A DNA stretch of 7,040 nt from Clostridia bacterium. Its GTDB lineage: Bacteria > Bacillota > Clostridia > Christensenellales > Aristaeellaceae. The notes under the pieces were generated by a model that saw nothing but the letters and a program-made list of their open reading frames with translations, was not told the origin of the DNA and ran no database searches. This document shows positions 1 through 5,360 of this stretch, one piece after another. The stretch spans positions 1 through 7,040 of the forward strand of contig CAAEEC010000187.1 of NCBI GenBank assembly GCA_900754755.1, in the 5' to 3' direction. Position 1 is the stretch's first letter. Every line of letters starts with the position of its first letter. Made by a program: the position numbers and the translations under genes.

Positions 1-374
1 AACCCATTCCCGAAGGCATGCGTCCGCTTTTTGGCGTCAGTTTGTATGGCTGCGACGTTTGCCAGCGCGTTTGTCCCCGCAATGCCGGCCAGCGCGCCGT
101 GGAACCGCCGGAAGAGTTGCGCAGGGCGCTGTCGCTCAAAGCGCTGCTTCAGGGGGAATATAAGCCGCTGGCGCCTTTTATCGGCGCCAACTATGCGCGC
201 CGCAACCGCGTGATGGGGCGCGCGGCGCTAGTCGCGGGCAATTTGCGCGACGCCAGCCTTTTGCCGCTGCTCCAAAAAGTGGCGGAAAGCGAAGCGTCGC
301 CCGCGCGCGAGCATGCGGCGTGGGCGACGCAAAGGATTATGGCCGGGGATCGCCAAGCGCGTCCCGAAGGCTGA
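1..374 (+). CDS. queG: Epoxyqueuosine reductase QueG, C-terminal part (5' end outside window)
   Basis: The reading frame is open from the left edge (first full codon at base 3, reading P-I-P-E-G-M) to the TGA at 372-374, so only about the last 123 codons are present. QueG is a cytosolic cobalamin- and iron-sulfur-dependent enzyme that reduces epoxyqueuosine to queuosine in the wobble base of certain tRNAs. Seen here is YGCDVCQRVCPRN, the C-x2-C-x3-C-P part of a ferredoxin-like 4Fe-4S site that matches the second cluster of QueG. It is followed by a helical tail with RNRVMGRAALVAGN and REHAAWATQRI, which resembles the HEAT-like repeat at the QueG C-terminus. The cobalamin-binding part and the first cluster lie off the window. 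The last 38 bases overlap tail-to-tail with the minus-strand peptidase gene. Identity rests on the motif and its flanks; other ferredoxin-fold proteins are less likely because of the HEAT-like tail. Confidence 0.9.
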   Translation, partial: PIPEGMRPLFGVSLYGCDVCQRVCPRNAGQRAVEPPEELRRALSLKALLQGEYKPLAPFIGANYARRNRVMGRAALVAGNLRDASLLPLLQKVAESEASPAREHAAWATQRIMAGDRQARPEG

Positions 375-1359
375 CGACCGTGTTGCCGTCTCGCCCCGTT
401 ACGGTTTCGGCATAATACAGGGCGTTGAACACGGCTTCTTCCGCGGCCTCCGCGCAGGCGCGGAAGGGGACGTCCATCAGGGATTCGTTTAACGCGCGCA
501 AGGAAAGAAGCGCTGGATCGCCGCCGTGCGGCATGCGATTGGCCGTGGTAAAGCCGAGAAATACTTCGCCGCTCCCATGGCCGATAAAGCTGCCCAAGCG
601 CGCGAGCCCCACGCTGCCGCGCCGGATGACGCGCGCGAGCTGGCGGTGCGTGAGCGGCAGGTTCGTGGCCATCACGAGAATGCAGCTCCCCTTATCGCAA
701 GCCGGCGAATCCTCCGGGGCAAAGATGGCCTCTCCGCCCAGCAGCAGATCCGCTTTGCGGCCGTGGTTGGCCAGCGCGAGCACGCCGAGCACATAGCGCT
801 GCCCACCGATTTCCATAACGCGCGAAGCGGAACCAATACCACCTTTGAGTCCGTGGCAAATCATGCCGCGGCCCGCGCCCACCGCGCCCTGGGCGAAATC
901 CGCCTGCGCGCTCTGAAACGCGCGTTCCAATTCTTCGCGGCCCAGGCTGCGGTTGCGGATGTCGTTCAGATCGCCGTCGTTGCATTCGAGCACCACGGGA
1001 TTGACCGAGCGCAGAACAAAATTTTCCTCCGCGCACGCATCGATCATATGGCCGACGAGCGCGTCGTGAATGCGGCCGACGTTGAGCGTGTTCGTAAGAG
1101 CGATGGGTGTTTCCAGCGTGCCCAGCTCATCGATTTGCACCAGTCCCAGCGATTTCCCGAATCCGTTCAGCACAAAAGAAGCGCAGGGCAGCTTGGAGAA
1201 AAAGGGGTTTTCGGCGCAGGGCAGGATGACGGTTACGCCGGTTTGCCGGTCGCCTTCCGCCTGCGTGAAATGGCCTACGCGCACGCCGGGCACATCGCAC
1301 AGATTGTTTTTCGCGCCGCGTTCTATGCGGGCGCGGGGGCGCAACGTTTCGATATTCAT
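337..1359 (-). CDS. P1-family (DmpA/BapA-like) aminopeptidase, self-processing Ntn-type fold
   Basis: A 340-residue protein of peptidase family P1 (MEROPS S58), which includes L-aminopeptidase/D-esterase DmpA and beta-peptidyl aminopeptidases. Known members cleave themselves between Gly and Ser, and the freed Ser becomes the N-terminal nucleophile. Visible family signatures are CDVPGVRVGH (21-30), NPVVLECNDGDLND (120-133), GAGRGMICHGLKGGIGSASR (161-180), LALANHGRKADL (194-205), DKGSCILVMATNLPL (222-236) and GSGEVFLGF (262-270). The probable processing site is Gly224-Ser225. The start at 1359 is chosen because a GGAGG lies 5-6 bases upstream of it. A longer in-frame start at 1398 falls inside a palindrome, has no ribosome binding site and adds 13 unconserved residues. 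No signal peptide is seen, so it is probably cytoplasmic. It lies 62 bases behind rplT in the same direction, with no clear promoter of its own. Substrate cannot be told from sequence. Confidence 0.92.
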   Translation of the reverse strand: MNIETLRPRARIERGAKNNLCDVPGVRVGHFTQAEGDRQTGVTVILPCAENPFFSKLPCASFVLNGFGKSLGLVQIDELGTLETPIALTNTLNVGRIHDALVGHMIDACAEENFVLRSVNPVVLECNDGDLNDIRNRSLGREELERAFQSAQADFAQGAVGAGRGMICHGLKGGIGSASRVMEIGGQRYVLGVLALANHGRKADLLLGGEAIFAPEDSPACDKGSCILVMATNLPLTHRQLARVIRRGSVGLARLGSFIGHGSGEVFLGFTTANRMPHGGDPALLSLRALNESLMDVPFRACAEAAEEAVFNALYYAETVTGRDGNTVVSLRDALGDPRP

Positions 1360-1378
1360 GGCATCCTCCAAAAGATCT

Positions 1379-1406
1379 GGGGCTGAATGGCTAGCCATTC
1401 AGCCCC
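1379..1406 (-). terminator. Perfect palindrome between rplT and the peptidase gene; probable leaky terminator of the infC operon
   Basis: Arms GGGGCTGAATGG (1379-1390) and CCATTCAGCCCC (1395-1406) are exactly complementary around CTAG, giving a 12-bp stem with a 4-base loop. Read on the minus strand, the stem is followed by AGATCTTTTGG, a short and interrupted U-tract. On the plus strand no T-run follows, so the orientation fits the end of the rplT transcript. The peptidase ribosome binding site follows immediately, so incomplete termination would let some transcripts continue into that gene. The stem is seen directly; its termination efficiency is inferred. Confidence 0.65.
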
Positions 1407-1421
1407 GGAAAGCATGGGCGA

Positions 1422-1778
1422 TTATTTCGTTGCCGCCTTGGCCTTTTCCGCCAAATCGGCGAACGCCTTGGCGTCGTTCACGGCCAAATCGGCCAGCATT
1501 TTGCGGTTGATGGTGATGCCTGCGACCTTCAGGCCGTTGATCAGGCGGGAATAGCTGATGTCGTTCATGCGGGCCGCCGCGTTGATGCGGGTGATCCACA
1601 GCTTGCGGAAGTCGCGCTTGCGCAGTTTACGGCCGATGTAGGCGTAGCGCAGGGAACGGCGCACCTGCTCGCTGGCCGCGCGGTACTGCTTGCTCTTGGC
1701 GCCAAAGTATCCCTTGGAAAGGCGGAATACCTTGCGACGCTTTTTCAGGGCGTTTACTGCCCGTTTCACTCTTGCCAT
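1422..1778 (-). CDS. rplT: Large ribosomal subunit protein L20
   Basis: A 118-residue, strongly basic protein of the usual L20 length. L20 binds 23S rRNA early in assembly of the 50S subunit and in Firmicutes also represses its own operon by binding the leader mRNA. The sequence shows the L20 N-terminal RNA-binding tail ([20 protein letters not shown]) and the conserved core [20 protein letters not shown] (residues 28-47), [19 protein letters not shown] (50-68) and [20 protein letters not shown] (76-95). It starts 15 bases after the rpmI stop, with GGGAGG about 9 bases before the ATG, so it is the last ribosomal cistron of infC-rpmI-rplT. The tail is slightly Ala/Lys-rich but nothing is missing. 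Confidence 0.98.
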   Translation of the reverse strand: MARVKRAVNALKKRRKVFRLSKGYFGAKSKQYRAASEQVRRSLRYAYIGRKLRKRDFRKLWITRINAAARMNDISYSRLINGLKVAGITINRKMLADLAVNDAKAFADLAEKAKAATK

Positions 1779-1793
1779 GATTGTCCGCCTCCC

Positions 1794-1991
1794 TTACTTG
1801 TACGGAATCAGTTTCTTCATAGTGCGCGCTTCCGTGGAAGCTACATATGCGGCTTTGCGCAGGTTGCGCGTGCGCTTGGTGGGCTTTTTCGTAAGAATAT
1901 GGCGCTTATAAGCCTGATAGCGCTTGATTTTGCCGGTGCCGGTAATGTCCAAACGCTTTGCAGCGGCTCTATGGGTTTTCTGCTTGGGCAC
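1794..1991 (-). CDS. rpmI: Large ribosomal subunit protein L35 (GTG start)
   Basis: A 65-residue basic protein of normal L35 length: [21 protein letters not shown] at the start, a central [15 protein letters not shown] and the ending MKKLIPYK all match the family. L35 is a small 50S subunit protein. The initiation codon is GTG (bases 1991-1989), supported by AGAGGAGG with 9 bases between GGAGG and the GTG. It is the middle gene of infC-rpmI-rplT, with 106 bases after infC and 15 before rplT. The 106-base gap upstream is unusually long for this operon and holds two hairpins, described separately. Confidence 0.97.
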   Translation of the reverse strand: MPKQKTHRAAAKRLDITGTGKIKRYQAYKRHILTKKPTKRTRNLRKAAYVASTEARTMKKLIPYK

Positions 1992-2031
1992 GGTAGATAT
2001 CCTCCTCTCGTTGTGCGTTCAAATCGATATA

Positions 2032-2079
2032 GGCGCGAAAACCGCGCCAAATCCGACGCTACGGGCCGGGGATCCGGCC
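2032..2079 (-). promoter_or_regulatory. Two GC-rich hairpins in the infC-rpmI spacer
   Basis: In the 106-base gap between infC and rpmI two perfect 6-bp stems stand side by side. GGCCGG/CCGGCC lies at 2064-2069 and 2074-2079 with a 4-base loop. GGCGCG/CGCGCC lies at 2032-2037 and 2043-2048 with a 5-base loop. On the minus strand the first stem is followed by CGTAG and the second by TATATC, so neither has a proper U-tract and they are poor terminator candidates. They could shape mRNA stability or translation of rpmI, or be an additional L20-binding structure as in the E. coli operon. The pairing is seen; the role is a guess. Confidence 0.4.
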
Positions 2080-2097
2080 GTTCGCGCGGCGATTCGC

Positions 2098-2607
2098 TTA
2101 TCCTTCGCGCGGGGCTAGAACCATGATCATGTTGCGGCCCTCAATGATCGGCTTGCGCTCCATCACGCCGAAATCCTTGATGCGCTCGGCGAAATCGTGC
2201 ATAATTTCGGTGCCGATCTCAGAATGCGTAATTTGACGGCCGCGGAAGCGGATGGAAACCTTCACTTTGTCTCCGTCTTTGAGGAACTTTTGCGCCGCAC
2301 GGGTTTTCACATCGATATCGTGCTCTTCAATGGTTGCGGACAAGCGGACTTCCTTGATGTTCACAACCTTTTGGTTTTTGCGCATTTCGCGTTCCTTTTT
2401 GGACTGCTCAAAGCGGTATTTCCCATAATCCATCAATTTGCAAACGGGCGGCTTGGCCTGCGGCGCAATCTTCACCAGATCCAGCTGCTTTTGCTCCGCC
2501 AGCTCCAGCGCTTGCCGAATGGGCAAAATCCCCATTTGCTCGCCATTTTCATCCACAACGCGCACTTCGCGGTCGCGGATTTCCTCATTGATCATGAGTT
2601 CGTTTAT
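2098..2607 (-). CDS. infC: Translation initiation factor IF-3, probable AUA start
   Basis: IF-3 binds the 30S subunit, keeps it apart from 50S and checks initiator tRNA and start-codon pairing. From the AUA at 2607-2605 the protein is 169 residues, normal for the family. The N-domain carries NEEIRDREVRVVDENGEQMG (7-26) and VKIAPQAKPPVCKLMDYGKY (45-64), with the signature AKPPVCK.MDYGK.RFEQ. A lysine-rich linker of about 67-85 is followed by the C-domain with EVRLSATIEEHDIDVKTRAA (86-105) and FRGRQITHSEIG (121-132). The start is decided by the ribosome binding site: GGGGAGG has 9 bases to AUA but 21 to the first in-frame ATG (2595, giving 165 residues), and no ATG, GTG or TTG in this frame lies at a suitable distance. 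A non-AUG infC start is a known autoregulatory trait (AUU in E. coli). An upstream ATG at 2781 is rejected because it lies inside the promoter. Confidence 0.96.
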   Translation of the reverse strand: MNELMINEEIRDREVRVVDENGEQMGILPIRQALELAEQKQLDLVKIAPQAKPPVCKLMDYGKYRFEQSKKEREMRKNQKVVNIKEVRLSATIEEHDIDVKTRAAQKFLKDGDKVKVSIRFRGRQITHSEIGTEIMHDFAERIKDFGVMERKPIIEGRNMIMVLAPREG

Positions 2608-2614
2608 GCAAACG

Positions 2615-2623
2615 CACCTCCCC
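2615..2623 (-). promoter_or_regulatory. infC ribosome binding site that decides the start
   Basis: GGGGAGGTG on the minus strand (2623 to 2615) matches the 16S anti-Shine-Dalgarno strongly. The GGAGG core ends 9 bases before the AUA at 2607 and 21 bases before the ATG at 2595, favouring AUA. It begins 4 bases after the U-run of the leader terminator, so it is transcribed only when that terminator is read through. Confidence 0.75.
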
Positions 2624-2626
2624 AAA

Positions 2627-2662
2627 CAAAAAAATAAAAGCGGCGCAGAGCACCGCTTTTTT
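2627..2662 (-). terminator. Attenuator terminator in the infC leader
   Basis: On the minus strand AAAAGCGGTGC (2660-2650) pairs with GCGCCGCTTTT (2646-2636) around a 3-base TCT loop: 11 bp including one U-G pair. It is followed by A and seven T (2635-2628). This is a complete intrinsic terminator, but it sits between the promoter and the infC ribosome binding site, so it can only be a conditional terminator (attenuator). This matches the L20-controlled attenuation known for infC-rpmI-rplT in Bacillus subtilis. Confidence 0.88.
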
Positions 2663-2752
2663 CCATGCGAACAGGCCGCAATTGGCCCGAATGGCAACCC
2701 GCGCTGGCAATGCCGCCGGGTGAGAAGCGGATACTTCTGCTTGAACAGACAA

Positions 2753-2781
2753 AGTATAGCACATTGAGCTGCCGCTGTCAA
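2753..2781 (-). promoter_or_regulatory. Strong sigma-A promoter of infC-rpmI-rplT
   Basis: The minus strand reads TTGACA (2781-2776), exactly 17 bases, then TATACT (2758-2753). The -35 is a full consensus match, the -10 matches five of six, and the spacer is optimal. It points towards infC and lies about 145 bases upstream of the infC start, as expected for an operon whose level is then set by attenuation. Confidence 0.92.
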
Positions 2782-2843
2782 TGCACAGAGAAATATTTAA
2801 CATCAATCCATCCGGGAAACCGCAATTTCTTGCGACTTGGGGA

Positions 2844-2872
2844 ATGACAAGCGCCGCGGCTTATGGTATAAT
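2844..2872 (+). promoter_or_regulatory. Sigma-A promoter with extended -10 in front of sdaAB
   Basis: ATGACA (2844-2849; five of six consensus bases), 17 bases, TATAAT (2867-2872; perfect), with TG at 2864-2865 making an extended -10. The predicted start near 2879 leaves a 5' untranslated region of about 35 bases. It is divergent from the infC promoter, with about 60 bases between the two -35 boxes. No clear operator repeat is visible there. Confidence 0.88.
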
Positions 2873-2914
2873 GAAAAAAGCGGTTTGCAATCCATAGCGC
2901 CAGGACGGTGAAAC

Positions 2915-3580
2915 ATGGACATTTTTGATGTGATTGGCCCCATCATGATCGGGCCTTCGAGTTCGCATACGGCGGGCGCGGCGCGCATTGGCCGCGTGGC
3001 GCGCAGGCTTTTGGGCGCGGAGGTAGAGTGGGCCTCCATTGGTCTATACGGCTCCTTTGCCAGCACCTATCAAGGGCACGGCACGGATCGGGCCATTGTG
3101 GCCGGGCTGATGGACATGGGGGTGGACGACATTCGCATTCGCGAAAGTTTGTCCCTCGCAAAGCAGGCGGGCATGCACTTTGAGTTTTATACGATCGATG
3201 CTTTGCGCGACGCCCACCCTAACACCGCTGTGATTCTTGCGCGGGGCGCGGGAACGCAAGTGGAGATCCAGGCGGCCTCCGTGGGCGGCGGCGCGATTCG
3301 CGTGGAACGCCTGGATGGGATCCGGGTTTCCTTTACGGGGGAAAACAATACGCTGGTGATCACGCATACCGACGCGCCTGGCGTGATCGCGCAGGTTTCC
3401 AGCCTTCTGGCGGGGCAGGGCGTGAATATCGCCACGATGCAGGTCTTCCGCACGGTGCCGGGCGGGGACGCGGTGATGGTCATCGAATCCGACGAGTTGC
3501 CCACTTGCAGCGCGCTGGAGTGCTTGCGGGGATTGCGCGCCGTGAATTCGGTCACGATGCTCCAGCGGCTGGATCGCTGA
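2915..3580 (+). CDS. sdaAB: L-serine dehydratase, iron-sulfur dependent, beta subunit
   Basis: A 221-residue protein of the usual length for the separate beta subunit. With SdaAA it converts L-serine to pyruvate and ammonia in the cytoplasm. Motifs are GPSSSHTAG (13-21), GSFASTYQGHGTDRA (46-60), HPNT (101-104) and SVGGG (122-126), all typical of the serine dehydratase beta chain. From about residue 146 a C-terminal ACT domain follows (LVITHTDAPGVIAQVSSLLA then VNIATMQVFR), probably a serine-sensing regulatory domain. The ATG at 2915 is preceded by AGGACGG, a moderate ribosome binding site, and by a strong promoter. The alpha-subunit gene follows after 20 bases, so the two are one operon. Confidence 0.96.
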   Translation: MDIFDVIGPIMIGPSSSHTAGAARIGRVARRLLGAEVEWASIGLYGSFASTYQGHGTDRAIVAGLMDMGVDDIRIRESLSLAKQAGMHFEFYTIDALRDAHPNTAVILARGAGTQVEIQAASVGGGAIRVERLDGIRVSFTGENNTLVITHTDAPGVIAQVSSLLAGQGVNIATMQVFRTVPGGDAVMVIESDELPTCSALECLRGLRAVNSVTMLQRLDR

Positions 3581-3600
3581 GGCGAAAGAGAGGGCGTTGT

Positions 3601-4416
3601 ATGGCAGATTATGCATCCATTGCGCAGCTTTTGGCCCTGGAAGGCCGCGTGGCCGATGCTGTGCGCGCGGCGTATACCGGCGAGGAAGACGCGCAAGCGC
3701 GCATGCGGGAAGCGCTTTGCGCAATGCGCGATTCGGTGAAGGAAGGCATGCGCACGGATTTGCGCAGCATATCCGGTTTGACGGGCGGACAGGCCGCGAA
3801 GATCGCGCCGGAAACGGCGTTGGGCGGCAAAGTGCTTGCGCGGGCCAGCGCCATTGCGCTGGCTGTGGCGGAATCGAACGCGGCCATGGGGAAGATTGTG
3901 GCCGCTCCCACGGCCGGGGCGTGCGGCATTTTGCCGGGCGCGCTCTTTGCCGTGGCGGAGGAAAAGGGCTTTGGCGATGAGCAACTTGTGGACGCTTTGT
4001 TCGTCGCGGCGGGCGTGGGACGGGTGATCGCGCAGCGCGCCTGCATTTCCGGCGCGCAGGGCGGTTGCCAGGCCGAGTGCGGTTCGGCGAGCGCCATGGC
4101 GGCCGCGGCGCTGGTGCAGCTTGCCGAAGGCGAAAAAGCCGCGATGGATAGCGCCATTGCCTTCGCGATGATGAATTTGATGGGTTTGGTCTGCGATCCT
4201 GTGAAGGGATTGGTGGAAGTGCCGTGCGTGTACCGCAACGTCATTGGCGTAGCCAACGCGCTCACGGCGGCGGATATGGCGCTGGCGGGCATCGTTTCTC
4301 CCATCCCGGCGGACGAGGCGATCGACGCTATGGGCCGCGTGGGCGCGATGTTGCCCGCCGCCCTGCGGGAAACCGGCATCGGTGGATGCGCGGCCTGCAA
4401 GCTGCGCAAGGATTGA
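3601..4416 (+). CDS. sdaAA: L-serine dehydratase, iron-sulfur dependent, alpha subunit
   Basis: A 271-residue protein that provides the 4Fe-4S catalytic half of serine dehydratase; the cluster acts as a Lewis acid in the elimination of water from serine. Signature stretches are APTAGACGILPG (102-113), GAQGGCQAECGSASAMAAAA (151-170) and CDPVKGLVEVPC (198-209). By position, Cys156, Cys198 and Cys209 are the expected cluster ligands; the 11-residue spacing of the last two matches the family. The C-terminus has two more cysteines (263 and 266, GGCAACK), consistent with the tail cysteine known to enter the active site in related enzymes. The ATG at 3601 is preferred over upstream in-frame starts because those overlap sdaAB, and GAGAGGG lies about 8 bases before 3601. 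No terminator is seen after its TGA. Confidence 0.96.
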   Translation: MADYASIAQLLALEGRVADAVRAAYTGEEDAQARMREALCAMRDSVKEGMRTDLRSISGLTGGQAAKIAPETALGGKVLARASAIALAVAESNAAMGKIVAAPTAGACGILPGALFAVAEEKGFGDEQLVDALFVAAGVGRVIAQRACISGAQGGCQAECGSASAMAAAALVQLAEGEKAAMDSAIAFAMMNLMGLVCDPVKGLVEVPCVYRNVIGVANALTAADMALAGIVSPIPADEAIDAMGRVGAMLPAALRETGIGGCAACKLRKD

Positions 4417-4469
4417 AAACCCTGTGCCATAGAGCATTTGAAAAAAGAGAAAGAGAAGGGGTCGGTTGT

Positions 4470-5198
4470 ATGCAGTCTTCCATTTTCCTCCCGCCAACGA
4501 TGGCGGGCCGCGTTTGCCGGATCATTTTTGTGGTTTTGGTTTTGGCGCTGGGCGCGCTGTTTGCTTTGCAGGCCACGGGAACGTCGCCCAACTCCAGCAT
4601 GCTCATGCCGGGTATATTGCTGCTGGCCATGCTGGATATGCTCGCGCTTTCTATCATAGCGGTTCGCAAGCGCGCCCGCACGCCGCGTTCGGCGCGCATC
4701 GTTACCATCGTGCTGGCGTTCATTAGTATGCTGCTCGCCACGTTTATGTTCGCGCGGATGGCTACCTATGCGATGTTCTTCCAGGCGGAATACGCGCAAG
4801 TAGGCAATGAGCATGGGAATTTTGTGGTGTTTCGCACGTTCTTTGCCCTGCCGGAGGGGACGACCGCGCAACAGGCCATGAACAACGAAGTGCCGGAAAC
4901 CGTGGATGAAGAAGATTTGCAGGTGTATGTCGCCTATGAGGCGTATCCGGTGAAATGGAAGTTCTTCCACGATCGCACCGCGCATGTGGAAGGCATCGCG
5001 ATGGCGCCGTACGATATGGAAACCCAGGAGACAGAAGCCCTGCTCGTGGATTGGGAAGAGGAGTATGCCCGTTTCTACATTCGCGACGCGGATCCCGCCG
5101 TGGCGGGCGAGATTTTTGTGTATTACGACGACGCGCCGGCGGAAGCGGAAAGTACGCCCGCAGAGACGCCCGCGGCATCCGCGGAGGCGGAAGAATAG
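4470..5198 (+). CDS. Hypothetical membrane protein, three transmembrane segments and acidic tail
   Basis: I do not recognise this 242-residue protein. The ATG at 4470 follows AGAAGGGG with about 8 bases spacing; in-frame starts further upstream lie inside sdaAA. Hydrophobic segments are at about 17-35 (CRIIFVVLVLALGALFALQA region), 45-65 (MPGILLLAMLDMLALSIIAV) and 77-97 (IVTIVLAFISMLLATFMFA). Basic residues at 67-76 (RKRARTPRSAR) between the second and third segments suggest a cytoplasmic loop there. Residues 100-220 form a soluble, Tyr/Phe/Glu-rich domain without a motif I can name, ending in a low-complexity Ala/Glu/Pro tail (221-242). If the basic loop is inside, the soluble domain is outside. 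It begins 53 bases after sdaAA with no obvious promoter or terminator between, so it may be co-transcribed with sdaAB-sdaAA. The coding call is good; the function is unknown. Confidence 0.8.
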   Translation: MQSSIFLPPTMAGRVCRIIFVVLVLALGALFALQATGTSPNSSMLMPGILLLAMLDMLALSIIAVRKRARTPRSARIVTIVLAFISMLLATFMFARMATYAMFFQAEYAQVGNEHGNFVVFRTFFALPEGTTAQQAMNNEVPETVDEEDLQVYVAYEAYPVKWKFFHDRTAHVEGIAMAPYDMETQETEALLVDWEEEYARFYIRDADPAVAGEIFVYYDDAPAEAESTPAETPAASAEAEE

Positions 5199-5360
5199 CA
5201 AGAGCGGCGGCCTGTGTACTTGGAAGTCCTCGTAGGCAATGAACCCGCGCGGAAGCTATACGCCTCCTGCGGGTTCCGGGAAGAGAGCATCGAATCGGGC
5301 CGCATGCCCGGAAATGAAGCCTTCTCTGTGCGCGTTCATGCGATGGCACGCGACTTTTAG
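5199..5360 (+). pseudogene. Remnant of a GNAT-family acetyltransferase (C-terminal part only)
   Basis: Translation directly behind the TAG of the membrane protein gives QERRPV, then LEVLVGNEPARKLYASCGF, then about 27 more residues to a TAG at 5358-5360. The pattern LEV-x4-NEPARKLY-x3-GF is the motif B region of GNAT N-acetyltransferases. The acetyl-CoA binding motif (R/Q-x-x-G-x-G/A) and everything before it are missing, and the preceding sequence encodes the unrelated acidic tail. The only near start is a GTG at 5214 with a poor ribosome binding site. The piece is in frame with the upstream stop, so amber readthrough would fuse it to the membrane protein, but a 48-residue half domain would not bind acetyl-CoA. 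A deletion remnant is the simplest reading. Its end overlaps the clcA stop. Confidence 0.72.
5241..5276. repeat. Inverted repeat inside the GNAT remnant
   Basis: GAACCCGC (5241-5248) and GCGGGTTC (5269-5276) form a perfect 8-bp stem with a 20-base loop. With a one-base bulge it extends through GGA/TCC (5251-5253 and 5265-5267). No T-run follows on either strand. It lies between the convergent membrane-protein and clcA genes, where a bidirectional terminator might be expected, but without a U-tract that role is doubtful. Confidence 0.35.

Larger units (their letters stand above)
2608..2746 (-). promoter_or_regulatory. infC-rpmI-rplT leader, L20-leader type
   Basis: About 140 nt separate the expected transcription start (near 2746) from the infC start. 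In order, the leader holds a hairpin AGAAG-TATCCG-CTTCT (2738-2723 on the minus strand), a larger stem ACCCG/CGGGT (2721-2697) with GGC/GCC near its tip, a GGCC/GGCC stem (2687-2674) and the attenuator. The CCGCTT in the first hairpin (2730-2725) is complementary to AAGCGG in the 5' arm of the terminator (2658-2653), so an exclusive antiterminator pairing is possible. In B. subtilis L20 binds such a leader and promotes termination. The position and terminator fit well; matching to the Rfam L20 leader model was not tested. Confidence 0.72.

Noticed and set aside
526..1386. A 286-codon open frame on the plus strand opposite the P1 peptidase gene
   Set aside because: It mirrors the peptidase coding sequence, has no ribosome binding site or recognisable domain, and its length is explained by GC-rich third positions.
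1360..1398. Longer start of the P1 peptidase at 1398
   Set aside because: It lies within the palindrome, lacks a ribosome binding site, and would place the real GGAGG inside the coding sequence.
2608..2781. N-terminal extension of IF-3 to an ATG at 2781
   Set aside because: The ATG lies in the -35 box of the operon promoter, and the extension would be translated through the leader terminator. It is an artefact of the open frame.
2879..2914. A riboswitch in front of sdaAB
   Set aside because: The untranslated region is only about 35 bases with no stable stem, too short for a known amino-acid riboswitch.
3609..5201. A 530-codon open frame on the minus strand opposite sdaAA and the membrane protein (and a 436-codon one at 3187-4497)
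   Set aside because: Both are antisense to genes with clear family motifs. The translations are rich in Arg, His and Ala with no motif, as expected from GC-rich codon bias on the opposite strand.
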